Below are positions 8,707 to 17,341 of a stretch of DNA of 42,654 nucleotides, piece by piece. The position numbers and the translations under genes are program-made. The stretch spans positions 1-42,654 of the forward strand of contig NZ_FNOE01000024.1 of the NCBI RefSeq assembly GCF_900106555.1. Reading direction: 5' to 3'. Below the pieces are notes generated by a model, which was given only the letters and a program-made list of their open reading frames with translations, was not told the DNA's origin and did no database searches. The stretch comes from Nitrosomonas oligotropha (GTDB lineage Bacteria; Pseudomonadota; Gammaproteobacteria; Burkholderiales; Nitrosomonadaceae). Numbering within the stretch: the stretch's first letter is position 1; each line of letters begins with the position of its first letter.

Positions 8707-9051
8707 GAGTCGTATCGGACAATCACACCTCAAAAAAACTGCTACTTTGTTTTTCTGTAATACAAAAGCAGTCAATCTTCGTAACTGTAAATCGGTCGAT
8801 TGAAGGTATACACCCCAATTTGGTCTGATTACAAGCTATTTGCCTTGCTTCACCATCGCGCGAAGCTTTTTTCTGTCGGCATATATCTACAAATCAACAC
8901 CATTACTGCAAATCCCGTGTGATCTCATAAACTCTTGATCGTATAGTCATTGGTTTGACAAACGGTCAGTTCTTCATTATCGTCCCTCCCGGTAAAAAAG
9001 AGGTGGTCGCTCTTTGAGGTGATAGCCCGGAAAATTCCAAGGAAAACGATT
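8707..9051. other. Intergenic stretch before the MFS gene
   Basis: No gene is recognised here. The stretch is AT-rich to about 8800 and then changes composition. It carries the promoter-like pair described separately, 70 bases before the transporter start. The text around 8850-8940 has no recognisable repeat. Confidence 0.4.
8955..8983 (+). promoter_or_regulatory. Candidate sigma-70 promoter for the MFS gene
   Basis: A perfect -35 hexamer TTGACA at 8955-8960 is followed after 17 bases by TATCGT at 8978-8983 (4 of 6 to TATAAT). It lies 69 bases before the transporter ATG. The pair was read by eye and is not tested. Confidence 0.4.
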
Positions 9052-10308
9052 ATGACCAGCCCTTATCGCCAGCATCGCCGAATACTAGTCGCAAGTCTGG
9101 TGGGAACGGCGGTGGAGTTTTACGATTTCTACATTTACGCGACAGCGGCGGCATTGGTGTTCGGGCCATTATTTTTTCCAGCCAGTTCTGCATCCGCGCA
9201 GTTGATGTTGTCATTTCTAAGTTTTGGTCTCGCGTTCATCGCGCGCCCTTTCGGGGCGATTTTATTCGGCCATTTCGGTGATCGAATCGGGCGGAAATCC
9301 ACGCTGGTTGCGTCATTGATGTTGATGGGAGTATCGACCTTGCTGATCGCGTTCCTGCCAACCTACGCGATGGTTGGATGGGTTGCGCCTCTACTGCTGT
9401 GTATCCTGCGCTTCGGGCAAGGGCTTGGTCTTGGCGGAGAATGGGGCGGCGCGGCGCTGCTGGCGGTTGAAAATGCCCCCGAGGGGTGGCGGGCACGGTT
9501 CGGTATGATTCCACAACTGGGCGCGCCGATCGGATTCATTGCCGCCAATGGGTTGTTCTTGTTGATCGGCATGGGGTTGAGCGAAGCGGAATTTGCGGCG
9601 TGGGGATGGCGCATACCGTTTTTGGCCAGTGCAATCCTGGTCGGTCTTGGTCTGTGGGTGCGATTAAAGATCAACGAAACACCCGAATTTGCGCAAGCAT
9701 TGGCAAAGGACCCGCCGATTCCAGTGCCCATCGGCGAACTGATCCGCAATCATGCGCTTGTCACCTTCGCCGGGACTTTCGCGGTGGTCGCTTGTTTTGC
9801 GATTTTTTACCTTTCTACCGCTTTCGCACTCGCTCACGGAACGGTTGCCTTGGGATACAGCCGTGAAGTTTTCCTGACTACCCAGCTTTCTGCCATTCTG
9901 TTCCTTGCGCTCGGCATCATCGTCTCGGGTATATGGTCCGATGCAACCAGCGCGGCGCGGGTATTGACATGGGGATGCGCGGCAACCATTGGCATGGGAT
10001 TACTATTTGGCCCGTTATTGGGTTCGGGGTCGCTATGGCTGGTATGGACAGCACTATCGCTCGCGCTATTCGTAATGGGCTTTGTCTACGGCCCGCTCGG
10101 CGCATGGCTGCCATCGCTGTTTCCACCACGGATCCGTTATACAGGCGCTTCATTGGCTTTTAATGCGGGCGGCATCCTGGGTGGAGCAGTCGCTCCAATC
10201 GCCGCACAGGCGCTCAGTGACTTTGGCGGTACGTCACTCGTCGGTCTTTACTTGACCATTGCCGGAGTGTTCAGTTTGGTTGGGTTAAAGCTGGCTCGAC
10301 GGTTTTAA
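9052..10308 (+). CDS. MFS transporter, metabolite:H+ symporter (MHS/ShiA-ProP) type
   Basis: This 418-residue protein has twelve predicted membrane helices of the metabolite:H+ symporter branch of the major facilitator superfamily. Family marks are GTAVEFYDFYIYATAAAL in helix 1, the GHFGDRIGRKSTL loop between helices 2 and 3, and RFGQGLGLGGEWGGAALL in helix 4, followed by ENAPEGWRARFG. This branch takes up organic acids, shikimate, proline or betaine; the substrate here is unknown. I chose the ATG at 9052 because AAGGAA lies 8 bases upstream; the frame is open 11 codons further. It is monocistronic by spacing. Confidence 0.88.
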   Translation: MTSPYRQHRRILVASLVGTAVEFYDFYIYATAAALVFGPLFFPASSASAQLMLSFLSFGLAFIARPFGAILFGHFGDRIGRKSTLVASLMLMGVSTLLIAFLPTYAMVGWVAPLLLCILRFGQGLGLGGEWGGAALLAVENAPEGWRARFGMIPQLGAPIGFIAANGLFLLIGMGLSEAEFAAWGWRIPFLASAILVGLGLWVRLKINETPEFAQALAKDPPIPVPIGELIRNHALVTFAGTFAVVACFAIFYLSTAFALAHGTVALGYSREVFLTTQLSAILFLALGIIVSGIWSDATSAARVLTWGCAATIGMGLLFGPLLGSGSLWLVWTALSLALFVMGFVYGPLGAWLPSLFPPRIRYTGASLAFNAGGILGGAVAPIAAQALSDFGGTSLVGLYLTIAGVFSLVGLKLARRF

Positions 10309-10484
10309 AAATTTTGTCGTTTGCGCAAGCAAGCGGTTTTGTTCCATTCTTGCAGACGGGATACAATCCCGGCATGCAGATGCTTTAACGATAAACAGAA
10401 ATCCCGCTCAGGCTAATCAGTGTTAATTTCCGGCTATACCGAAAGAAATCTCGCTTAGCGCATGTTAAGTCTTCGCATTATAAA

Positions 10485-11231
10485 ATGAGTATTCCCGCCG
10501 AGTATTGGCTGCATCATGCCATCTTCTATACAGCGCTGTTTTTGATCCATTATGTGTGTGGATTACTCGTCATTCATCGAAATTTTAGAGTCAATTACAC
10601 AAGAAAAATCAATCATTTTGCATTTTTCTTCCTGCCAACTTTACTGTCGATGGTCATTGACTACCCCTATAGCGCAGCGACATTTTTCATCGATTTAGTC
10701 TGTGCCATTATTTTTCTAACATTTTTCATAGCACCCGTGCGCAATAGGGTCAGGGTGTTATCCGTGATGTTTTGCTCGTTTGACCGGCCGGAGGACAGGC
10801 CATTAACGCTGACTTGGCTTTATACCCAGTTTATCGCCAGCTACTTGGTGCTCATTCCCTTGCTGGCCTACTTTGAAAGTCATGCGCTGCTGCCGGTTAT
10901 CATGATCATCATTATTGCCAATGGCGTCGGCGACGGTCTTGCCGAGCCGGTGGGGATAAAATTCGGAAAAAGAAAATATACCACTTATGCGCTTTTTACC
11001 CAGGAAAAATACGTTCGTAGTTATGCCGGTAGCGCATGCGTATTCATCACAACTTTTATCGCAATTTTAGCTTTCCACTCCTATTTCAGTCCGATCCAAT
11101 TCATCGCCGCTGTGCTCACGGTGCCAATTCTGATCACCCTGGCTGAGGCTTTTTCTCCGCATACCTGGGATAGCCCGCTCATCTACGCGGTTGGCGGTGC
11201 GTCGCTGATCGGTATTTTGCATTTTTTGTAA
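10485..11231 (+). CDS. Membrane protein of the phytol/dolichol kinase (VTE5/SEC59) family
   Basis: This 248-residue protein has about seven membrane helices. It carries the marks of CTP-dependent polyprenol kinases: RKINHF near residue 42, then NGVGDGLAEPVGIKFGKRKY and, after a short gap, RSYAGSACVF. The DG-AE and FGK-K sets are those used by phytol, dolichol and diacylglycerol kinases of this family to bind CTP. It would phosphorylate an isoprenoid or lipid alcohol in the cytoplasmic membrane, for example in phytol or quinone side-chain recycling. No strong ribosome site is seen before the ATG. The substrate is inference. Confidence 0.75.
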   Translation: MSIPAEYWLHHAIFYTALFLIHYVCGLLVIHRNFRVNYTRKINHFAFFFLPTLLSMVIDYPYSAATFFIDLVCAIIFLTFFIAPVRNRVRVLSVMFCSFDRPEDRPLTLTWLYTQFIASYLVLIPLLAYFESHALLPVIMIIIIANGVGDGLAEPVGIKFGKRKYTTYALFTQEKYVRSYAGSACVFITTFIAILAFHSYFSPIQFIAAVLTVPILITLAEAFSPHTWDSPLIYAVGGASLIGILHFL

Positions 11232-11452
11232 TACGCTGATGCGATTGCTAGCCGTTTATTGCCGGTAGCCGCATCGACGAATTATGATCCATTCCAAACA
11301 ATTTCAAATATACTGTGATTCAGCTTCATGACGGGAGTGATCCGGGATACTTCTTCTACGCATCTGCCCGATTAGCCCACGCAACCTGTTAAGGTTTGAA
11401 CTATCATTGATTGATCCATACGTTTAATCAACTTAAAACCAAGGAGTTATCC

Positions 11453-12109
11453 ATGTCATTACGCATTAATGATCAAGCACCCAATTTTCAAGTAGATACC
11501 ACGCACGGAAAGATCGATTTCCACGAATGGATTGGAGACAAATGGGCGGTACTTTTCTCACACCCTAAGGATTTCACGCCCGTTTGCACAACGGAATTAG
11601 GTTATATGGCCAGCATCCAATCCGAGTTTGATAAACGGAATACTAAAATCATCGGGCTGAGCATTGATCCGCTTACTGACCATGAGAAATGGCTGAAAGA
11701 CGTTGAAGATGTCGGCGGATCGCCCATTCGCTACCCAGTGATCGCGGATACGAACCTGCACGTCGCCAAACTGTACAATATGTTTCCCGCGGATGAAACG
11801 GGCTCGGCGGAAGGGCGGACTGCGTTGACAAACGCAACCGTGCGCTCGATCTTCATCATCGGCCCCGATAAAAACATCAAACTGATGATGACTTACCCCA
11901 TGACGACCGGCCGTAATTTCAATGAAATTTTGCGAGTGCTCGATTCCATGCAGCTAACCGCGAAACACAAAGTGGCAACACCGGTGAATTGGCAGCAAGG
12001 CGACGATGTCATCATCGTGCCTTCGGTCAGCAATGAAGAAGCGCAGAAGATTTATCCCCAAGGCTGGACAACACTAAAACCCTATCTGCGTAAAGTAAAA
12101 CAGCCTTAA
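11453..12109 (+). CDS. Peroxiredoxin, 1-Cys (Prx6) type
   Basis: This 218-residue thiol peroxidase begins MSLRINDQAPNF and has the peroxidatic cysteine at about residue 45 in HPKDFTPVCTTE. The long C-terminal domain (TPVNWQQGDDVIIVPSVSNE) marks the Prx6 group rather than AhpC. It reduces hydrogen peroxide and organic or lipid hydroperoxides in the cytoplasm, with an outside thiol for recycling. The ATG at 11453 has AAGGAG seven bases upstream; the frame open further upstream is not used. It is monocistronic, ending in a shared hairpin region with the convergent SmbP-like gene. Confidence 0.93.
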   Translation: MSLRINDQAPNFQVDTTHGKIDFHEWIGDKWAVLFSHPKDFTPVCTTELGYMASIQSEFDKRNTKIIGLSIDPLTDHEKWLKDVEDVGGSPIRYPVIADTNLHVAKLYNMFPADETGSAEGRTALTNATVRSIFIIGPDKNIKLMMTYPMTTGRNFNEILRVLDSMQLTAKHKVATPVNWQQGDDVIIVPSVSNEEAQKIYPQGWTTLKPYLRKVKQP

Positions 12110-12113
12110 TTCG

Positions 12114-12183
12114 TTGATCACGCTCACGCTATTCTGTTGAACAACATAGTCAATTCGATGTTTTATCAGGATAGCGTGATCAA
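12114..12183. terminator. Inverted-repeat region between convergent genes
   Basis: TTGATCACGCT at 12114-12124 pairs perfectly with AGCGTGATCAA at 12173-12183, enclosing a small inner palindrome TGTTGAACAACA (12135-12146). It lies between the stops of the peroxiredoxin (+) and the SmbP-like gene (-), so it likely ends both transcripts. There is no clear T run. Confidence 0.45.
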
Positions 12184-12193
12184 TACAATGTAC

Positions 12194-12583
12194 TCACTGG
12201 GTGGCAAATTGATGCATCTGTTCTAGCGCATCGGTAATATGTTCACTGGCGATATCGGTATGCCCCATTTTGGCATGGTTGATCGCCTCGACCAAATGCC
12301 GGATGGATTCGGTGATGGGTCTCCTTCCCTTGTCGTTTCCGCCTTCTATCGCTTCAGCTTCAGCCTTCTTGGCATACTCCAGACTTTTCTCCGCGTTTTG
12401 AAGAATATGCTCGGCATGCGCTTTATGCGTTCTCGCCCTTTCCGCATGCTTGATCGCTTGGATCATAGAACCTACCCCTTCCCCTCCGGATTCAGTTTTG
12501 TTTGCATAGCCTGATGCATTGATTCCATTACTGAATAAAAGTACCCCGGCAGCCATTGCTAAGATCGATAAAATATTTTTCAT
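12194..12583 (-). CDS. SmbP-like small metal-binding protein
   Basis: This 129-residue exported protein has a signal peptide (SILAMAAGVLLFSNGINA). The mature part is a helical bundle-like sequence of short repeats with regularly spaced His and acidic residues (AIKHAERARTHKAHAEHILQ, IRHLVEAINHAKMGHTD, ASEHITDALEQMHQ). This resembles SmbP of Nitrosomonas europaea, a periplasmic four-helix protein that binds copper and other divalent metals. It has a longer linker with GGNDKGRRP between the two helical pairs. GAGG lies upstream of the ATG. A role in buffering periplasmic copper, needed in quantity by ammonia oxidisers, is inference. Confidence 0.8.
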   Translation of the reverse strand: MKNILSILAMAAGVLLFSNGINASGYANKTESGGEGVGSMIQAIKHAERARTHKAHAEHILQNAEKSLEYAKKAEAEAIEGGNDKGRRPITESIRHLVEAINHAKMGHTDIASEHITDALEQMHQFATQ

Positions 12584-12725
12584 GATATAAGAACCTCACG
12601 GATTGTTGATCAAGGTAAAACATACACTACCACTTCTTACCGGTTAAATACGCTTCTCACCAGAATAATCACCGCTTTCGACAGGTTCCGGAATAGTGAA
12701 TACCATTAAAATTAGTCTGTTATCC

Positions 12726-12769
12726 GTGAATTTCCGAATTCACGATTGTATGAATGCGACAGATCTGTC
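12726..12769. promoter_or_regulatory. Two palindromes upstream of the transglutaminase-like gene
   Basis: GTGAATT at 12726-12732 pairs with AATTCAC at 12737-12743 around a 4-base loop, and 15 bases on is the perfect 12-base palindrome GACAGATCTGTC (12758-12769). Both lie in the divergent promoter region between the SmbP-like gene and the gene starting at 12839. They could be operator sites for one or both. Confidence 0.35.
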
Positions 12770-12838
12770 ATGCTGAAAATAATAAGAGTGCCAAGTTAGG
12801 TATCGTTCTGACCCCCTACTCGTGAAGGAGAATAAAAC

Positions 12839-14338
12839 ATGTGTTTCTCATTTTCAAAGATTTCCCGGTCACACAACTGGAACTGGGATGGAGAGCGTAT
12901 CGTTCATGAATCCATCGTTCCTTCATCGCGCCCCCCGGTAGGTCACAGCAAAGGCAATTACGATATTGATGTGCGGGAATTCCTAGTGAGCGAGCGCAAT
13001 GTGGTGATGCGCCGCACCTTGGAAAAGGAGATTAAAAAATTCATTGCCAAACTACCGCACGCCAGTTGGGAGTTTTTCCGCTCCAGAGATCCGGGATCGT
13101 TCGATTTCCGGGCAAATGTCATTGCCGAGTTCGTTGCCAAGGAAATCGAATACACACCGACAAACGGTCTCGATCCGTGGCAGTTTCCGGAAGAAACGCT
13201 TGCGCTTAAATCGGGCGATTGCGAGGATCGTGCATTACTGATCGCATCGTTATTGCTGGCCAGCGGCATCAGTTCGTTCAATGTCAGGGTGGCGCTGGGG
13301 AAATTCAGAACATGGACGAAAGGAAAACAGCATGACTTCGATCATGTTTGGGTCATGTACAAGGATGAAGCCGGTCACTGGCAAGTCATCGAACCCGCTC
13401 ATGCGAAAAAAATACAAAAACAGACTAAAGTCAAAAAAGATCTGCCGGAGCAAGCCGAGTATGTGCCTTTCTATCTGTTCAACGACGTGCACTTATGGCA
13501 AACACAGCAGCCCTCCGTGTATAAAAAGAAAATATCGGAAGATTTAAAACGCGATTGGTCGAGCCTGCATCCGGAATTTGCCGGGTGGGTCCATAAAAGT
13601 GTACTGAATAAAGCGCTCTCAGCCGATATTTGCCCGCCTTGGGTTTTAAATTCGCTCAACCGGCATTTCACCAGTGTTTTATGGCAGAAAAGCCTGACCG
13701 TTGACGATGTCGACCTACCCGGATCTTACGATCCAAGGGATCACTTCGATAATGGCTACATCACCGATGGCTGGAATTTAGTTAAAGACCGGCTGGCGCA
13801 ATTTGAGCAAGAGAGCCTGAAAAACCTGAATGCATTTCATCTCGCTGCACATGCGATAGCCGATTTTTACGCGCACACCAGTTATGGCCATTTCGGATCG
13901 GTGAGCAATGGCAATTTGCAGTTATTCGATCCCGATCATCCGGATGCCAGTCTAGCGCAGAAACCCGATTACGGTTCAGGATCATCCTTCGATTTTCAGA
14001 ATTTTTCCCGGAACACCAATTTAAATAAAGGAACAGCAGCCGATGCCGCCCAATATTGGCAAGGGCAAATCATTTCCGGCCGCTATGCGCAAAAAGGCGA
14101 TACTCACGGTGCCGCCGAAGCACTTACGTTCATTCCGCCCGATTTAGTGAAAAAGAAAGACTTTTCGGGGCGTGGATTACTGCCGCATCACAATGAGATC
14201 GCGGTCGATGAAGACACGCGCGGCAAAGCGCATATCTTGTATACCGGCAATAAAGCGTATTCGGAACAATACCAGTTACGTTACGATGCCGCGGTGAGAC
14301 ATATCCGGGATGCTTTCGTGAAACACTGGAAGCCGTAG
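12839..14338 (+). CDS. Transglutaminase-like / zinc-phospholipase-like fusion protein
   Basis: This is a 499-residue protein. Residues about 60-210 form a transglutaminase-like papain-fold domain: the Cys at about 128 in KSGDCEDRALLIASLLL, the His at about 169 in DFDHVWVMY and an acidic residue in WQVIEPAH fit the catalytic triad. The C-terminal half holds NAFHLAAHAIADFYAHTSYG, a His/Asp pattern like the zinc-ligand helices of phospholipase C/S1-P1 and Het-C-like proteins, and more His further on (GLLPHHNE). No signal peptide is visible. AAGGAG lies at good distance from the ATG. Domain matches are by eye; the first is firmer than the second. A role in peptide cleavage or lipid hydrolysis, perhaps in a conflict or effector setting, is inference. 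Confidence 0.6.
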   Translation: MCFSFSKISRSHNWNWDGERIVHESIVPSSRPPVGHSKGNYDIDVREFLVSERNVVMRRTLEKEIKKFIAKLPHASWEFFRSRDPGSFDFRANVIAEFVAKEIEYTPTNGLDPWQFPEETLALKSGDCEDRALLIASLLLASGISSFNVRVALGKFRTWTKGKQHDFDHVWVMYKDEAGHWQVIEPAHAKKIQKQTKVKKDLPEQAEYVPFYLFNDVHLWQTQQPSVYKKKISEDLKRDWSSLHPEFAGWVHKSVLNKALSADICPPWVLNSLNRHFTSVLWQKSLTVDDVDLPGSYDPRDHFDNGYITDGWNLVKDRLAQFEQESLKNLNAFHLAAHAIADFYAHTSYGHFGSVSNGNLQLFDPDHPDASLAQKPDYGSGSSFDFQNFSRNTNLNKGTAADAAQYWQGQIISGRYAQKGDTHGAAEALTFIPPDLVKKKDFSGRGLLPHHNEIAVDEDTRGKAHILYTGNKAYSEQYQLRYDAAVRHIRDAFVKHWKP

Positions 14339-14520
14339 AAAAACTCAGAACAGGTTACCAATGACCGGGCACAAACTATTTTACTGTGCCCGGATCTCCA
14401 TCGCGTAATTCATCAATTATTACAAATACTTAAACATTGCGGAAACGCCTACAGAGCCAATCCCCGCGAAGAATATGATATTCTTCGGGTTATTATTTTA
14501 ATAAAAAAGGAGATTACTCG

Positions 14521-15387
14521 ATGAAAAATACCCCGAAAAAATTTGCAATAGGCATCTATGCCATAATTCTGTCCAGTAACTTCAATCCTGCTTTTGCCGA
14601 TCTAAGCAGCGACACCGAAACCTTATTGAATTGGGCCGAAAATACCTATCCCGCGTATTTTCCCAATCATCAAGCGACGCAAAGCATCGAACCCTGGCTG
14701 TTCCGCTTTTATCCGGATACCGGTATTTATGCAGGCTTGAACAAAGGCGACAATAAGGTTTACGTCATGGGCGGGCCGTGGGGCGACAATCCAACCATCG
14801 TTTCACCGTTAGCGGATTTAATCGCTCAGATCAACAATTCCGGCGGCAACGGCAGTATTCCAGCGTGTAACACCGCCAACGCGCCAGCCGGATTAACCTA
14901 TACGCAAAGCGGCAATGTCGTCAACGTAACCACCAACGGCCAATGCATTCCGATCCCCGACAGTAATAGCTTTTGCCAGACACCGCAACAGACCGCCGCG
15001 TCCGGAGTATCCATGCTGACATCGACCAACGTGACTTCCTCGGCGATCAACGGCATCACCATTTCGATTCCCGGCATTCCCAATCCGTTTGAATCCTTCG
15101 CCAGCAGCTTCGCCAGCGGCAAGCATTGCACCGTCAACGCTCCCGCCGAAGCAACCAATCTGATTATCAATTCCGACACTTGCTTCGACATCACCAATTC
15201 ATTCGGCAGCCTGCCCACAGGCATACCAGGCGTCACCATCACCCCGCCGGTAACCTTGGCGCTTAAAGACACCGTCACCAATCAAACCGTCGCCGATTGC
15301 TTCGCAACCGACGCCGAATCGATCTACGATGCGTTCACCAATGAATTTTGGATCAAGCAAGACGGCAGTTTCGTCCAGATTCATTGA
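14521..15387 (+). CDS. Secreted protein with a YP-type N-terminal surface module
   Basis: This 288-residue protein has a signal peptide ending near NPAFA. Residues about 30-105 (LLNWAENTYPAYFPNH, then WLFRFYPDTGIYAGL and VYVMGGPWG) form a module that I recall at the N-terminus of many betaproteobacterial exported or surface proteins of unknown role. The rest is Ser/Thr/Asn-rich with seven Cys that may form disulfides, and it lacks a recognised domain. AAAGGAG precedes the ATG. It is probably periplasmic or surface-exposed. It is followed by a GC-rich hairpin at 15410-15438. Confidence 0.6.
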   Translation: MKNTPKKFAIGIYAIILSSNFNPAFADLSSDTETLLNWAENTYPAYFPNHQATQSIEPWLFRFYPDTGIYAGLNKGDNKVYVMGGPWGDNPTIVSPLADLIAQINNSGGNGSIPACNTANAPAGLTYTQSGNVVNVTTNGQCIPIPDSNSFCQTPQQTAASGVSMLTSTNVTSSAINGITISIPGIPNPFESFASSFASGKHCTVNAPAEATNLIINSDTCFDITNSFGSLPTGIPGVTITPPVTLALKDTVTNQTVADCFATDAESIYDAFTNEFWIKQDGSFVQIH

Positions 15388-15409
15388 TTTAAAAAAATTT
15401 AACCAATAT

Positions 15410-15438
15410 CCGGATCGCTCGATAAGTTCGCGATCCGG
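15410..15438 (+). terminator. Candidate terminator hairpin after the secreted-protein gene
   Basis: CCGGATCGC (15410-15418) pairs perfectly with GCGATCCGG (15430-15438) across an 11-base loop, 23 bases after the stop. There is no T run behind it, so it may act with Rho or only protect the mRNA end. Confidence 0.45.
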
Positions 15439-15457
15439 CACAAACCACACCCATTAG

Positions 15458-15494
15458 TTACGTTCGTGGTGAGCCTGTCGAACCATGAACGTAA
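15458..15494. repeat. REP-like inverted repeat
   Basis: TTACGTTCGTGGT (15458-15470) pairs with ACCATGAACGTAA (15482-15494) with one mismatch around the loop GAGCCTGTCGA. This type of dispersed palindrome, reading GTTCGACAGGCTCACCA on the other strand, occurs in intergenic spaces of many proteobacteria and seems a member of a REP-like class. A single copy is seen in this window. Confidence 0.6.
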
Positions 15495-15749
15495 TCAGTG
15501 CATGCGGCCATCTTTGAAGATTGCCGGGAAGGCATGGTTGAAATCACAACTTCACACGCATCTATTGCGAAAGAATGAATTGCCAAGCACGAGAGCATTA
15601 CCATTATTAATACCGGCGACGACGTTGCTTACAAAAACCCCGGTGCCATCAGGCTCAAACAATTTTGCACTCACACATCCTCTGTCGATGAACCTCAGCA
15701 ACTCCCTCAGTGTCGAAAATTTGTCTCAATTACACCTTAGAGATTCATC
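15495..15749. other. Intergenic stretch before the msrAB-type gene
   Basis: An open frame of 95 codons spans 15466-15753, but it begins inside the REP-like repeat and overlaps the next start. It has no ribosome site and no family likeness, so it is not called a gene. The stretch should hold the promoter of the methionine sulfoxide reductase gene; no clear hexamers were seen. Confidence 0.35.
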
Positions 15750-17078
15750 ATGAAAAAGATTATCGCGGCAATCGCCGGTTTATTATGTATTCTGACAGCC
15801 TATGCAATGGAGAAAAACGTGACACCTATCGATCGGAATAGCACTATCAAAACGGATTACATCGTCTTGGGAATGGGCTGTTTTTGGGGCGCCGAAAAGC
15901 GCATGGGAGAGATCCCGGGCGTGCTCGACGTGGAAAGCGGTTACGCAGGCGGTGATCTTCCCGGCGTCGGTTATCAGCAGATATTGAATCATGAGCGGAT
16001 GTTAAGCGCAGGCCGGACAACGGCGCGCAATCATGCCGAAGTGATCAAGGTCACTTTCGACCCGGCAAAAGTCACGCTCGAAACCGTTCTGGCGAAATTC
16101 TGGGAAAACCACAACCCGACGCAGGGCGACCGCCAAGGCAACGACGTCGGCAGCAATTACCGCAGCGCCATTTATTATCACGATGCAGCCCAGCAAGACC
16201 TGGCGCTGAGTACTCAAAAAGTTTATCAGCAGGCGCTGAATACCGCCGGATATGGCCTAATTACCACTGAAATTCTACCGCTGAAAAATTACATCACCGC
16301 CGAGGAATATCATCAGAATTATCTGCAAAAAAACCCCAACGGCTACTGCGGCCTCGGCGGCGCGGGCGTGAAATATCCCGCATCCAATCCGAAAATTGCA
16401 CAAACCAATGTCGCAGCCGATGCAGCAACGGCTACACGCATGAAACCGCTGGACGGCAAGGATTTGAACTTTGCCCAGCAGTTGGTCATATTCGAAGCCG
16501 AACAGTGCGAATTCTGCAAGCAATTTGACGAAGACATCCTCAGCCGCTGGCAATCGGAAGTGCCGGTCGTGGCCACGCTGAACGCCAATCCGCCTACCGG
16601 ATGGGTGCTGGAAAAACCGCTGTTCGCCGCCCCCACCATCGTGCTGTTCCGGAACGGCAAGGAAGTCACCCGCTACACCGGGTATAACGGGGAACACACC
16701 AATTTCTGGAAATGGCTGGGTTTTCAATTGCTATCACCGGAACAGCAGAAGGTCGCTTTTGCGCAAGGCACCGAGCCACCGTTCACCGCGACCAATTTGG
16801 ATGAAAAACGCCCCGGAAAATTTGTCGACCCGATCACCGGCGCCACGCTTTTTCTCAGCCAGGCAAAATTCAACAGCGGCACCGGCTGGCCGAGCTTTTT
16901 CGATCCTGTCGAAGGCTCGGTAACACTGCACGACGACCATTCACACGGCATGAACCGCATCGAAGTCCGCAGCGCCAGCTCCGGCATCCACCTCGGCCAC
17001 GTCTTCGACGACGGCCCGCCACCAAGCTATAAGCGCTACTGCATCAATGGTAATGTGTTGAAGTTTGTTCCGGATTGA
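15750..17078 (+). CDS. msrAB: Exported MsrA-thioredoxin-MsrB fusion methionine sulfoxide reductase
   Basis: This 442-residue protein has an N-terminal signal peptide (IIAAIAGLLCILTAYAM), so it acts in the periplasm. Residues about 36-205 are MsrA with catalytic Cys44 in GMGCFWGAE and the resolving Cys region GYCGLGG. Residues about 235-325 are a thioredoxin-like domain with a C253-x-x-C256 pair (CEFC) and a PTIVLFRNGKEVTRYTGY segment. The end is MsrB with GTGWPSFFDPVEGS and catalytic Cys431 in KRYCINGNVL; the MsrB zinc cysteines are absent, as in many members. It reduces both S- and R-methionine sulfoxide in proteins, and the middle domain likely passes electrons to both ends. In Neisseria PilB the thioredoxin-like domain comes first, so this order differs. 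Confidence 0.92.
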   Translation: MKKIIAAIAGLLCILTAYAMEKNVTPIDRNSTIKTDYIVLGMGCFWGAEKRMGEIPGVLDVESGYAGGDLPGVGYQQILNHERMLSAGRTTARNHAEVIKVTFDPAKVTLETVLAKFWENHNPTQGDRQGNDVGSNYRSAIYYHDAAQQDLALSTQKVYQQALNTAGYGLITTEILPLKNYITAEEYHQNYLQKNPNGYCGLGGAGVKYPASNPKIAQTNVAADAATATRMKPLDGKDLNFAQQLVIFEAEQCEFCKQFDEDILSRWQSEVPVVATLNANPPTGWVLEKPLFAAPTIVLFRNGKEVTRYTGYNGEHTNFWKWLGFQLLSPEQQKVAFAQGTEPPFTATNLDEKRPGKFVDPITGATLFLSQAKFNSGTGWPSFFDPVEGSVTLHDDHSHGMNRIEVRSASSGIHLGHVFDDGPPPSYKRYCINGNVLKFVPD

Positions 17079-17341
17079 TTCGATGACTCCGTTGAGTAAA
17101 TGGTTCTGCGACTTCAAGAAGTGCTGGGAAGGGGAAAAACTAAATGATAAGTTGATACCTTAAATCAGGAGTTTTTAATTCTGAAGTTAATTTAAATAAT
17201 ATTCTGTGAAGCATGATGAATTCTTCCATTTATGAATCATCGATTCTTGGGAAATTTGGAAAAAACAATTACCCTCACTGTCCTCGGCCGAAGGACTCCC
17301 TTCGCAGTAGATAAGTCCCCCGGTATCACTCATTCTGTTTG

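Noticed and set aside
9236..10163. Several long frames on both strands within the MFS gene
   Set aside because: Shadow frames of a GC-rich coding gene; the transporter frame has all family motifs.
15466..15753. 95-codon open frame before msrAB
   Set aside because: Starts inside a REP-like repeat, overlaps the next start, has no ribosome site and no family likeness.
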